NCBI GenBank assembly: GCA_030065985.1
Contig: JASJCM010000011.1
Location: forward strand, 1 to 64,000
Length of the DNA: 64,000 nucleotides
Reading direction: 5' to 3'
Source: Woeseiaceae bacterium
GTDB lineage: Bacteria; Pseudomonadota; Gammaproteobacteria; Steroidobacterales; Woeseiaceae
The notes under the pieces: model-generated
Database searches by the model: none
What the model was told of the DNA's origin: nothing
The model's input: only the letters and a program-made list of their open reading frames with translations
Translations under genes and position numbers: made by a program
Shown: positions 17,322 through 25,307 of the stretch, in pieces
Layout: each line of letters begins with the position of its first letter
Position numbering within the stretch: position 1 is the first letter of the stretch

Positions 17322-18200
17322 ATGAGAGCGCGCGACATCATCGACCTCGTTGCCCTTGGCGCCCTTTGGGGCGCCTCGTTCCTGTTCATGCGGATAGCTG
17401 CTCCGGAGTTCGGCGCGTTTGCATTGGTCGAGGTGCGGGTCGCGATTGCGGCCGTGGTGCTCTTTCCCCTGCTTTCGATGCGTGGTCAGACAACGGAGAT
17501 CAAGGCAAACTGGTTCCCACTGTTTGTGCTGGGTGTGCACAACACGGCGATGCCATTCCTCCTGTTCACCTGGGCGATGCTGTCCCTGACGACCGGGACC
17601 GGAGCCATCCTGAATGCGACCGCCCCCATCTTTGCCGCTGTCGTTGCCTGGGCATGGCTCGGCGACAAGCTGAACTGGAGCCGCGCGCTTGGTCTGCTGG
17701 TCGGCACGATCGGTGTCTGGCTGTTGGTGCGGGACAAAGTGGGCGCTTCGCTCAGTGATTCGACACTGGCGGTTGGCGCGGCTCTCGGCGGCTCATTCTT
17801 ATACGGGGTCGCCGGCAACTTTACACGGCGCTACGCGAGCCATATCAAGCCCCTGGCCGTCGCAACGGGCAGCCAGATTAGCGCGGCACTCGTGCTCCTG
17901 CCGGTTGCCATCATTACCTGGCCTTCCGAGCCGATCTCGATGACCGCCTGGGCGGCCGCGATCGTCATGGGCGTGTTCAGCACCGGGCTGGCCTACATTC
18001 TGTACTTCCGCCTGATCGCCAACACCGGTCCCACCAATGCCATCACGGTGACCTACCTGATCCCGCTGTTCGCGATGGTGCTTGGCGCGGTAGTTATCGA
18101 CGAGCCGATCACCCTGCCCATGGTGATCGGCTGCGCCATCATTCTGCTGGGCACCTCCCTCGCGACTGGCGTGCTGCGCCTGCCGACGCGGGGGAACTAG
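17322..18200 (+). CDS. EamA-family (DMT) transporter
   Basis: This 292-residue inner-membrane protein has ten predicted transmembrane helices in two EamA halves (about 5-140 and 150-285). Typical phrases are ALWGASFLFMRIA near the start, NATAPIFAAVVAWAWLGDKL at the end of half one, and YLIPLFAMVLGAVVIDEPI in half two. Members export amino acids or metabolites; the substrate cannot be told from sequence. It stands alone, 30 bases after the preceding gene. Confidence 0.88.
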   Translation: MRARDIIDLVALGALWGASFLFMRIAAPEFGAFALVEVRVAIAAVVLFPLLSMRGQTTEIKANWFPLFVLGVHNTAMPFLLFTWAMLSLTTGTGAILNATAPIFAAVVAWAWLGDKLNWSRALGLLVGTIGVWLLVRDKVGASLSDSTLAVGAALGGSFLYGVAGNFTRRYASHIKPLAVATGSQISAALVLLPVAIITWPSEPISMTAWAAAIVMGVFSTGLAYILYFRLIANTGPTNAITVTYLIPLFAMVLGAVVIDEPITLPMVIGCAIILLGTSLATGVLRLPTRGN

Positions 18201-18207
18201 CGACTCC

Positions 18208-18525
18208 TCACATGTCGACCGCTTCGGCGACCTCGATCGAGCCATTGGCCTCGAGGATCGGACATCCCTTCGCCTTCGTCAGCGCGTCGTCGAGGTCGCT
18301 CGCCTCGATCAGGCTGTAGCCGCTTACCGGGTTAGCGCCGCCGTTTTCGGTGACAGACCCGTCCGGGTTGACCGTGTAAGACTGGGCCACCGGGTTGCCG
18401 CCGTCGATGACGGCGGCGCCCATCGATCCGAACCAGTTGCCCCAGGCGTCGAGGACCGCTGCGACTTCTTCCTCGCTCTCCGGGTTATCGCCGCCACCGT
18501 GATACGCAAACAGGTACTTCGCCAT
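18208..18525 (-). CDS. YCII-like (DGPF) domain protein
   Basis: The start at 18525 has AGGAGAG upstream and begins MAKYLFAYHGGG; the frame is open 45 bases further but without a site. The 105-residue protein is a single ferredoxin-like YCII/DGPF domain, with GYSLIEASDLDDALTKAKGCPIL as the core. Its role is unknown; such small proteins often accompany ECF sigma factors, but none is adjacent here. It is divergent from the PucR-type gene. Confidence 0.82.
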   Translation of the reverse strand: MAKYLFAYHGGGDNPESEEEVAAVLDAWGNWFGSMGAAVIDGGNPVAQSYTVNPDGSVTENGGANPVSGYSLIEASDLDDALTKAKGCPILEANGSIEVAEAVDM

Positions 18526-18631
18526 GATTCTCTCCTCACTGTTGTATGTTCTGATGAAGTAATTGCACACTACACACAGTTTTTGGGCGAAACATCGGCT
18601 GTATTGCTACATTTTTCGGCCTTTGGATGTG

Positions 18632-18646
18632 TAGAATGCACATTCT
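18632..18646 (+). promoter_or_regulatory. Palindrome and -10-like box abutting a start codon
   Basis: AGAATGCACATTCT (18633-18646) is a perfect 14-base palindrome ending directly at the ATG at 18647. TAGAAT (18632-18637) resembles a -10 hexamer, which would place transcription start at or near the ATG. No ribosome site is visible. This is consistent with a leaderless transcript and an autoregulatory operator, both inferred. Confidence 0.4.
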
Positions 18647-19954
18647 ATGGCGATATTCGCAGAATTCGACGCCCTTCGGGCCACGCTGGACGCCCTGCGT
18701 GGACATGGCGTCATCCCTGGCGTCGCGGAACGGCTCGGTAGCGACCGCGAGGATTTCACCACGGACCTCGGTGCCACGGTTATCGACGAGGTGGCCGCTT
18801 ATAAGGAGTCCGGCAACCCGGAGGTCATTCCCGAGCTCGAGGCGCATCTCGACGAGGCGGTCCGGCAGGCCTGCCAGCTGCTTGCTGGCGAGCGGGTCCA
18901 GGATCTCGATTTCGTGGCCGATCATGCCCGCCGACGTGCCGCCCAGAAGTTTCCGCTCGACGCCATCCTGCACGCTTATCGCTGCCTGCATCGAAACCTC
19001 TCCCGCTGGGTCCGGGATGCTGCCCTCGAAGCCGCCGATGAGAGCGCCCAGCTCCGCCGGGTGGTGGCAGCCGTCACCGATTTCACCGTGGAGTTCACTG
19101 GCGCGCTCGGCACCGTTCTGACGTCCGAGTACGTCGCCCATACCCGCGTGCTCGCTGAGGCCGAGGGCGATCGCCGCACGCGGCTCATGGATACCTTGCT
19201 CAGTGGCTACGACGAATCCGACCAGATTGCCGCCCGGCTCTTGCGGCGGGCCGGGTATCTCGAGCAACGACAGTCATATTGCATCGCGGTCGCAAGGTCG
19301 GTTAACCCACAGGAGATGGAGAACCCGGCCCGCGCCCAGCGCATGGCCGACGCACTCACCGATGTCCTGACCGGGTCACCGCTACGCTACCTCGTCGGCG
19401 TTCGCGACAATCACGTCGTCGCGATCGTCTCCGGTACGCGCCGCCTGTCGGGCTGGACGGCACCGCAGTCTCTGATTGCCGAGCGCGCCTACCCGTTGCT
19501 GCGCCTGGTCGGCCCGGCTGCACTGATCGGGCTCAGCAATGATGTCCCCTCGACGTCGCACATCCCGCGCGCTGCAAGTGAGGCGCGTCTCGCGCTGGGC
19601 TTCGCCGACGTTGCAAACCGCGTGATGCCGTATTCCGAGATACCCTTCCGCCGCATGCTCGTGACGCAGGCGCGCGTTTCGGTGCTGTCGGCACTGCCTG
19701 CGTGGCTCGACACGTTCCTCAAGGGCGACAGCAAGGCGCGCGGCACCTTGTCGGCGACGCTGCGCGCCTATGCCGATGCGGACATGAAGGCGCTTCGTGC
19801 CGCCGAGGCGCTCGGCATTCATCCGAACACGATCTACGCCCGCATGCGCCGGATTCGGGAGCTGACGGGCCTGGACCCGCTGAGCTACCACGCACTGACC
19901 GAGATGCTGCTGGCCACCGAGTGCGTCGCTGACCCTCCCGCGGGTGTAAAATAA
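18647..19954 (+). CDS. PucR-type helix-turn-helix regulator
   Basis: This 435-residue protein has an N-terminal all-helical RsbR/RsbT-like sensor region (about 1-160, HARRRAAQKFPLDAILHAYRC). A middle GGDEF-like degenerate PucR core (about 170-320) follows, then the C-terminal PucR helix-turn-helix (about 370-425; ADMKALRAAEALGIHPNTIYARMRRIRELTGLDPL). PucR-type proteins respond to small metabolites; the ligand here is unknown. It starts with no visible ribosome site directly behind a palindrome, and is divergent from the YCII gene. DUF3014 follows after 4 bases. Confidence 0.85.
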   Translation: MAIFAEFDALRATLDALRGHGVIPGVAERLGSDREDFTTDLGATVIDEVAAYKESGNPEVIPELEAHLDEAVRQACQLLAGERVQDLDFVADHARRRAAQKFPLDAILHAYRCLHRNLSRWVRDAALEAADESAQLRRVVAAVTDFTVEFTGALGTVLTSEYVAHTRVLAEAEGDRRTRLMDTLLSGYDESDQIAARLLRRAGYLEQRQSYCIAVARSVNPQEMENPARAQRMADALTDVLTGSPLRYLVGVRDNHVVAIVSGTRRLSGWTAPQSLIAERAYPLLRLVGPAALIGLSNDVPSTSHIPRAASEARLALGFADVANRVMPYSEIPFRRMLVTQARVSVLSALPAWLDTFLKGDSKARGTLSATLRAYADADMKALRAAEALGIHPNTIYARMRRIRELTGLDPLSYHALTEMLLATECVADPPAGVK

Positions 19955-19958
19955 GCGC

Positions 19959-20777
19959 ATGGAAGAGCGCAACCCGTGGCTACTGCCCGCCCTTGTCGTT
20001 GTCGTACTCGGCATCGTGGGATTGATGTACTGGGGAGACTTTTTCTCCCAGCCCCCGCCCGAGCCTGACGTCGAACTGCCGGCGTACGAAGAACCCGACC
20101 CACTGCCGGAAGGCGAGCCACGGTATCCGATGCCCGAGCCGGATCCCGGGACACAGGAGCAGTTCGATCTCGTAGCGTTGCCGGCGCTCGATGACAGCGA
20201 CGCCTATTTCCTGCTCGAGGTCGCTGGAAAGTTCGGGCCAGCGATCGAGGCGCTGCTCGTTCGCGAGGCTGTGATCGACAAGCTTGTGGCCACGATTGAT
20301 AACCTGGATCGCCAGCAGCTTTCGGAGCAGGTCCGGCCGGTCGGCCGTCTGCAGGATTCGTTCAGCAGCGACACAGGACGCGACGGCGAGATCATTCTCG
20401 GACACTCGAGTTACGCTCGCTACGACGCCCTCGTCGCGACAATCTACTACGCAGACGTTGACGCCGTGTACGACATGTACCGGCGTTTCTACCCGCTGTT
20501 CCAGAAGTCCTATGAACGCCTTGGGTACCCGAACAATTACTTCAACGATCGCCTCGTCCAGGTCATCGACCACCTGGTCGCGACGCCTGTATTGAATCGT
20601 TCGATCGTGCTGACTCGGCCGAACGTGCTTTACGAATTCGCGGACCCCGATCTCGAGTCACTCTCGAGCGGGCAAAAGCTCCTGCTACGCATGGGTCCCG
20701 ATAACTCGGCGACCCTGAAGCGTCTTCTCGAGAAGTTCCGCGCGAAGCTGGTCGGCGGTTCCGGCCTTGCAGACTGA
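19959..20777 (+). CDS. DUF3014 protein, membrane-anchored
   Basis: This 272-residue protein has one N-terminal transmembrane helix (about 8-26), then a proline/glutamate-rich linker (about 30-65, PPPEPDVELPAYEEPDPLPE). The DUF3014 domain (about 75-265) contains the landmarks DSDAYFLLEV, RYPNNYF-like YPNNYFNDRLVQVIDHLVATP and LSSGQKLLLRMGPDN. It is probably periplasmic, with unknown function. It starts 4 bases after the PucR-type gene, suggesting one operon. Confidence 0.85.
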   Translation: MEERNPWLLPALVVVVLGIVGLMYWGDFFSQPPPEPDVELPAYEEPDPLPEGEPRYPMPEPDPGTQEQFDLVALPALDDSDAYFLLEVAGKFGPAIEALLVREAVIDKLVATIDNLDRQQLSEQVRPVGRLQDSFSSDTGRDGEIILGHSSYARYDALVATIYYADVDAVYDMYRRFYPLFQKSYERLGYPNNYFNDRLVQVIDHLVATPVLNRSIVLTRPNVLYEFADPDLESLSSGQKLLLRMGPDNSATLKRLLEKFRAKLVGGSGLAD

Positions 20778-20802
20778 GACTCACGGATCTATCTGACGCG
20801 TT

Positions 20803-21177
20803 ATGGTGTCCCACGCCAAACGAATAGTGTTGATCCTGATCGGCATCGTGTCGCTGGCACTCGGCGCCCTCGGAGTATTCCTGCCGCTGTTGCCAACAAC
20901 GCCATTCATACTGGTGTCAGCGTTCGCGTTCGCGAACTCGTCGGAAAAGCTGCACCAGTGGTTGCTCAATCACAACGTGTTCGGGCCACTGATCGCCAAC
21001 TGGCACAGTCACGGCGCCATTGGCCGACGCACGAAAATTGTCAGTCTGGTCTCGATGGTCGCGATCATCGGAATCTCGTTGCTACTGGGCGTGCCGACGC
21101 ACGTGATCGTCATACAGGCGGTTGTCCTTACCGCCTCAGCGATCTTCATCATTACGAGGCCGCTACCGCCTGAGTGA
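20803..21177 (+). CDS. YbaN family (DUF454) membrane protein
   Basis: This 124-residue inner-membrane protein has a family start SLALGALGVFLPLLPTTPFILVSAFAFANSS (about 15-48), then LHQWLLNHNVFGPLIANWHSHGAI and two more hydrophobic segments. The family is widespread in Proteobacteria and has no firmly assigned function. It begins 25 bases after the DUF3014 gene. Confidence 0.88.
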   Translation: MVSHAKRIVLILIGIVSLALGALGVFLPLLPTTPFILVSAFAFANSSEKLHQWLLNHNVFGPLIANWHSHGAIGRRTKIVSLVSMVAIIGISLLLGVPTHVIVIQAVVLTASAIFIITRPLPPE

Positions 21178-21265
21178 AATGAGCCCGGTTCGCGGGGTGC
21201 GATGCAGGCCCGCACGTCTCCTGCGCAAGCCCCCTTGCGTCAAGAAACGGCCGACCGCCGTGCGA

Positions 21266-21574
21266 TCAGGCTGCTTTCAGCTCCGGATCGTACGTGATCA
21301 CGGGTCCCAGCTCGTGCAGGCGGAACAGGCCAAACGCCCGCTCGCCGTTGTAGTCGAGAACCCGGAGATCATCGGTCTCGTGGAGGTCGTGCAGTACAAC
21401 CTGGAAGTGGCCGCCGTAACGTTGTTTGGCGAGATCCAGCGGAACCTCATGCGCGAAGAAGCGCTCGATGCCCTTGGCCTCCAGTTTCCTCAGGAGGTCA
21501 GGATGAGTCACCGAATTGAACGACGTGAGGATGACCATCGGACCGCTGCCAGTGATCAGCATTATGGCTTTCAT
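21266..21574 (-). CDS. Small conserved cytosolic protein, unknown
   Basis: The start MKAIMLITGSGPMVILTS at 21574 is preferred over an upstream in-frame ATG. The product is 102 residues with no signal or membrane segment; a central RYGGHFQVVLHDLHETDDLRVLDYNGERAF looks like an alpha/beta fold. I recall similar unnamed cytosolic proteins in marine gammaproteobacteria but no function. It lies alone between two + strand units. Confidence 0.7.
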   Translation of the reverse strand: MKAIMLITGSGPMVILTSFNSVTHPDLLRKLEAKGIERFFAHEVPLDLAKQRYGGHFQVVLHDLHETDDLRVLDYNGERAFGLFRLHELGPVITYDPELKAA

Positions 21575-21698
21575 CGCTTTACCACCGCTGCATGGCCGCA
21601 CACTACGGCCATTCTATTTATTTATACGCCCGGAACTCGCCACTTGGCAGGCGGACAAATACTTACCCGTACCGCGGACGCCCTGTAGTATTGAGCCT

Positions 21699-22055
21699 AT
21701 GAACTGGTTGACGAAGCGCCACGGCCGCAAGACGCCGCCCGGGTTCGAGATGCGGATCTGGAAAAAGCTGCCGCTGATCACGATTGTCGGCACGCTCGCG
21801 ATCGGCGCCATGCCTGTGCTCGTGCGCATCCTGCCGAGCGCGCCCGAGGTCGACCAGGCCAAGCACATCAAGACCGTAGACATCTTCGCCATTGCCACTG
21901 AAATCACGTTGCTGACGGCCGTGTTCACGGTCGCGATCGGTTGCGTAATTGTGCACATCATGAAAGGCCCGGCCTACATGGCCGATTCCCTGCCTGTCGA
22001 GCACTCTGACCGGCCCACGCCCGAAAGGAAACGCCACAACGGCAGCCGTGACTGA
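21699..22055 (+). CDS. Two-helix membrane protein, unknown
   Basis: From ATG 21699 (the frame is open upstream, but this start follows the intergenic region) the product is 118 residues. It has transmembrane helices at about 24-42 and 65-88 and a charged C-terminal tail. No family is recognised. It overlaps the GTG start of the GNAT gene by 8 bases, so they are translationally linked. Confidence 0.65.
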   Translation: MNWLTKRHGRKTPPGFEMRIWKKLPLITIVGTLAIGAMPVLVRILPSAPEVDQAKHIKTVDIFAIATEITLLTAVFTVAIGCVIVHIMKGPAYMADSLPVEHSDRPTPERKRHNGSRD

Positions 22056-22542
22056 CGATATTTCCGATATCGCGATTCGTCACGACCTGCGGACCGGCGA
22101 CCTCGGCCGCGTTATTGCGCTGCACGGCATCTGCTACGACCACCTGCCCGGTTTCGGACTGACGTTCGAAGCCTTCGTTGCGCGCACGATCGCCGAGTAT
22201 GTGCTCGATGCTGGCGAGAAAGGCCGCCTGTGGCTCGCCGAACGAGGTGACAACCTCGTTGGTTGCACCGCCATAGTTTTGCGAGAAGGCGGCGTGGCGC
22301 AGTTGCGCTGGGTACTCGTAGACTCATCAGCCCGGGGCATCGGACTCGGCAAGGAACTCGTCAACCGGGCGCTGGAATACAGCCGCGAATCGGGTTGTAA
22401 CAAAATCTTCCTCGAGACGACCGACGGTCTGCCGGAGTCGCAGACGCTTTACGAGAAGCTCGGGTTTGTCGAAGTGATGAACCAGCCTGAGGAACTGTGG
22501 GACGGCGTGCGGCCGCTCATCCAGATGGAGCTCGCGTTATAA
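22048..22542 (+). CDS. GNAT-family N-acetyltransferase
   Basis: This 164-residue protein starts at GTG 22048, inside the end of the preceding gene. The GNAT core is visible: VAQLRWVLVDSSARGIGLGKELVNRAL contains the acetyl-CoA pyrophosphate loop (ARGIGLGKEL), followed by IFLETTDGLPESQTLYEKLGFVEV, the usual motif B. The substrate is not predictable. It overlaps the convergent histidine kinase gene by 6 bases. Confidence 0.85.
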   Translation: MTDDISDIAIRHDLRTGDLGRVIALHGICYDHLPGFGLTFEAFVARTIAEYVLDAGEKGRLWLAERGDNLVGCTAIVLREGGVAQLRWVLVDSSARGIGLGKELVNRALEYSRESGCNKIFLETTDGLPESQTLYEKLGFVEVMNQPEELWDGVRPLIQMELAL

Positions 22543-23499
22543 CGTTGTCGAGATCGGCACGAGCAGCGAGAACATCGACCCACCACCCACGCGGGACGTG
22601 ACGTTCAGCTGGATGTCGAGCAGCCGCGAAATACGATCCACAACCGTTAGTCCGAGACCGAGGCCGTTGTCACGCGCGGCCGGATTGTTATCGATGCGAT
22701 AGAACTCGTCGAAGATATCGGCGAGATGGTCGTCGGCAATGCCAATGCCTGTATCCTGCACCGTGATGCGCAGGCCGCCCTCGACAGGCTGACAGTCCAC
22801 CGTGACCTTGCCTTTCTCGGTGTAACGAATGCCGTTCGAAACCAGGCTACGCAGCATCTTCGTCAGCAACTCCCGGTCCGTACGCACGAGCGCCTGCGCC
22901 TGCACTATCTCGAGCTCGATATTCTTCGCGCGCGCCTGGTCACGGAATTCCTCGTTGAGCTTGACCAGCACATCCTCGAGATCAAACTCCTCGATCGTCG
23001 GCTTAACCTCACCTTTCTCAATATCCGTTATGTCGAGCAGCGAGTTCATCAGGTCGGAGAGATGCGCGAGTGCATCGCCCTGGCCCGCAAACATCTTCTG
23101 CGCTTTCGGGTCGTCGACCGTGCGGATCAATGCACCATTCAGGAGCACGAGCGTTTGGAGGTGATGGCGAATGTCATTGCTCGCGGTCTGCAGAAAGCGC
23201 AGCTTCGCCGCCCTGGCCTTGTCGGCCTCGCGCCGGGCCTCGCGTATCGACGTTTCGCTCGGACGGCGGCGCGTCAGTATCAGCCAGCTCGTACCGATGA
23301 CGGTCAGCCAGATGGCCGACAAGGCGAGCAGCCGGTTGGTGACAACGATCCACGGGATGCCAGAAGGCTCCGGCACCAGAAAGCCAGCGACCGTCAGCGC
23401 CGATGCAACGATGGCAAAGCAAAGCGCCGCGCAGATCGCAATGATCTGCGCGGTCGATAACTCTCCGCCCGGGCGAAGCGATTCTGCAATCCTTGTCAT
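22537..23499 (-). CDS. Orphan sensor histidine kinase
   Basis: ATG 23499 is chosen (AAGGA 6 bases upstream) over ATG 23529, which lacks a site. The 320-residue protein has two transmembrane helices (about 17-40 and 50-75), a short coiled linker and a HisKA-like box SNDIRHHLQTLVLL with the phospho-accepting histidine. The HATPase_c domain has N box LVSNGIRYT, G1 DTGIGI, F box FDEFYR and G2 GLGLGL. With almost no periplasmic loop it probably senses a membrane or cytosolic signal. No response regulator is adjacent; the nearest is at 25308. Confidence 0.88.
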   Translation of the reverse strand: MTRIAESLRPGGELSTAQIIAICAALCFAIVASALTVAGFLVPEPSGIPWIVVTNRLLALSAIWLTVIGTSWLILTRRRPSETSIREARREADKARAAKLRFLQTASNDIRHHLQTLVLLNGALIRTVDDPKAQKMFAGQGDALAHLSDLMNSLLDITDIEKGEVKPTIEEFDLEDVLVKLNEEFRDQARAKNIELEIVQAQALVRTDRELLTKMLRSLVSNGIRYTEKGKVTVDCQPVEGGLRITVQDTGIGIADDHLADIFDEFYRIDNNPAARDNGLGLGLTVVDRISRLLDIQLNVTSRVGGGSMFSLLVPISTTL

Positions 23500-23665
23500 C
23501 AGCGTCCTTTTTACGCCAGCCTGATCCATGGGGCGCCTGCGCGGACGCCACCACGATTGAGACTATGAAAGCGATGTACAGGTCGGTATACGTAATCGCC
23601 GAGGTTTTGGGACGGTATCCCCATAAAAAATCGCCGCGCCCGCGGGATAAACAAAAAACCATGAC

Positions 23666-23698
23666 GTGATTCCGCCGTGATCTTTGCGTGAGATTCGG
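23666..23698 (+). promoter_or_regulatory. Triple 11-bp GTGA direct repeat
   Basis: Three half-sites begin at 23666, 23677 and 23688: GTGATTCCGCC, GTGATCTTTGC, GTGAGATTCGG. They are spaced exactly 11 bases, as OmpR-family response regulators bind. The array ends 45 bases before the spondin gene start. It closely matches 25243-25264 upstream of the response regulator gene. Confidence 0.6.
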
Positions 23699-23743
23699 CG
23701 CGCAGGCTTGTCGCCGTACCAATACACATACGGAGCAAGCACC

Positions 23744-24448
23744 ATGAAAGCGAAAATCTATGCCGGGTTGTTGGCCGCGTCACTCGCCGCAGCACCCGCA
23801 GCAAATGCCACGCAGTTCACCGTGGAAATCGAAAACCTGAGCAACGCTATCTATTACACGCCCTTTCTTGTTGCCGCACATCCGGCAGGCACGAGCCTTT
23901 TCAGTGTCGGCGAAGCGGCTTCGGCCAACCTGCAGGCGATGGCTGAAGGCGGCGACATATCGGGACTCGTTGCCGACGTCAACGGACTCGGCGCGACCGT
24001 CGTCGAGAACCCGGCCGGCGGCCTGCTGGGTCCGACCGCCAGCACCACCTTCGACATGAACACGGACGGCACGTCTAACGATCGCCTCACCATCGTTGCG
24101 ATGTTGCTGCCTACGAACGATGCGTTCGCAGGCCTCAACGCTGTCGAGATCCCCACCGAGCCAGGCACGTACACGTTTGACGTTCCGGCCTATGACGCGG
24201 GCACGGAAGCCAACGACGAGATTCTCAACGGCGGTGGCGCTCCGGGTGTACCGGGCATGCCTGCCGATCCGGGTGGCCTGGCCGGAGCGGGTGGCACAGG
24301 CGCGGCGATGGCCGATGCCAACACGACCGTGCACATTCATCGCGGCGCCCTCGGCGACACCGACGCTGCTGGTGGCACCAGTGACCTCGACAGTCGCGTA
24401 CATCGCTGGCTCAACCCGGTCGTCCGCGTGACCGTCACGGTCCAGTAG
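23744..24448 (+). CDS. Exported Spondin_N-domain protein
   Basis: Starting at ATG 23744 (GGAGCAAGCACC upstream; an earlier in-frame ATG lies across the operator) the product is 234 residues. The signal peptide is about 1-22 (ending ANAT). The spondin N-like beta-sandwich follows: FTVEIENLSNAIYYTPFLVAAH at the start, DRLTIVAMLLPTNDAFAGLNAV in the middle, and YDAGTEANDE with VHIHRGALGD near the end. A glycine/proline-rich loop (GGGAPGVPGMPADPGG) is inserted. Spondin-type domains are extracellular; the bacterial role is unknown. It is followed after 10 bases by a paralogue. Confidence 0.85.
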   Translation: MKAKIYAGLLAASLAAAPAANATQFTVEIENLSNAIYYTPFLVAAHPAGTSLFSVGEAASANLQAMAEGGDISGLVADVNGLGATVVENPAGGLLGPTASTTFDMNTDGTSNDRLTIVAMLLPTNDAFAGLNAVEIPTEPGTYTFDVPAYDAGTEANDEILNGGGAPGVPGMPADPGGLAGAGGTGAAMADANTTVHIHRGALGDTDAAGGTSDLDSRVHRWLNPVVRVTVTVQ

Positions 24449-24458
24449 GAGGCGCGTC

Positions 24459-25190
24459 ATGAAAGTCATTGCAAATAGAATTCTGTTGCTGGCATTGGGC
24501 GCCGCCGTCCTTGCCGCCTGCGACAGCAGCGACTCGGTGACGCCGTTCGTTCCCGATCCGCCGCCACCACCGACAGCAACCTTCGAGGTAACGGTGACCA
24601 ACCTGACCAACGGTCAGCCACTCTCGCCCATCGGCGTCATCGCGCACGCCGACGGCTACTCGGTGTTCTCGATTGGTGCCGCAGCGTCAGTGGGCCTCGA
24701 AGAGCTCGCTGAGGGTGGTGACAACTCGGTGCTTCTCGCCGAAGCCGATGCGGACGCGAACGTGTTTGCGACGGCCTCGGGCGGTGCACCAATCAGTCCC
24801 GGCGGTCGCGAGACGATCAGCATCGAGGTGCTGCAAAGCGATCTCGCAGGTATGCGCCTCAGCACCAGCACGATGCTCGTCAATACCAACGATGCGGTCA
24901 CGATGGCGAATGCCGTCGATCTCAGTGCGATGCAGAGTGGAGACACATTGACGCTACGCACGATTGCGTACGATGCCGGCACTGAAGCCGACACCGAGAT
25001 GGCTGCGCACATCCCTGGCCCGGCCGGCGGCGGTGAAGGCTTCAATGCCGCGCGCGACGACGACGCTGATCGTGTGTCGATGCACAGCGGCATTGTCGGT
25101 GCTGACGATGGCTTCGCCAGCTCCAGCCTGAGCAACCAGCACCGTTTCGACAACCCGGTCTCGATGGTACGAATCGAGCGTATCAACTGA
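24459..25190 (+). CDS. Spondin_N-domain lipoprotein
   Basis: This 243-residue protein has lipobox AAVLAAC. After a short proline-rich linker it carries a second spondin N-like domain (FEVTVTNLTNGQPLSPIGVIAHADG; MLVNTNDAVTMANAVDL; AYDAGTEADTEMAAHIPG; HSGIVGADD). It is paralogous to the product of 23744-24448 and lies 10 bases downstream, so the two form an operon ahead of the two-component system. The ribosome site is AGGAGG upstream of ATG. Confidence 0.85.
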   Translation: MKVIANRILLLALGAAVLAACDSSDSVTPFVPDPPPPPTATFEVTVTNLTNGQPLSPIGVIAHADGYSVFSIGAAASVGLEELAEGGDNSVLLAEADADANVFATASGGAPISPGGRETISIEVLQSDLAGMRLSTSTMLVNTNDAVTMANAVDLSAMQSGDTLTLRTIAYDAGTEADTEMAAHIPGPAGGGEGFNAARDDDADRVSMHSGIVGADDGFASSSLSNQHRFDNPVSMVRIERIN

Positions 25191-25242
25191 CTCCCCGGCG
25201 GGCCGCACACGGAAGTGTTGTCCGCCACCCTTCCACCCCGCT

Positions 25243-25264
25243 GTGATATTTCTGTGAGATTCCC
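25243..25264 (+). promoter_or_regulatory. Double 11-bp GTGA direct repeat
   Basis: Half-sites GTGATATTTCT (25243) and GTGAGATTCCC (25254) are phased by 11 bases and end 43 bases before the response regulator start. They are nearly identical to the sites at 23677-23698. The likely reading is autoregulation by the product of 25308. Confidence 0.6.
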
Positions 25265-25307
25265 GGTCTACTCTCTTCCCAAGGCCAGCAAAAAGGTGGT
25301 CGACCTC

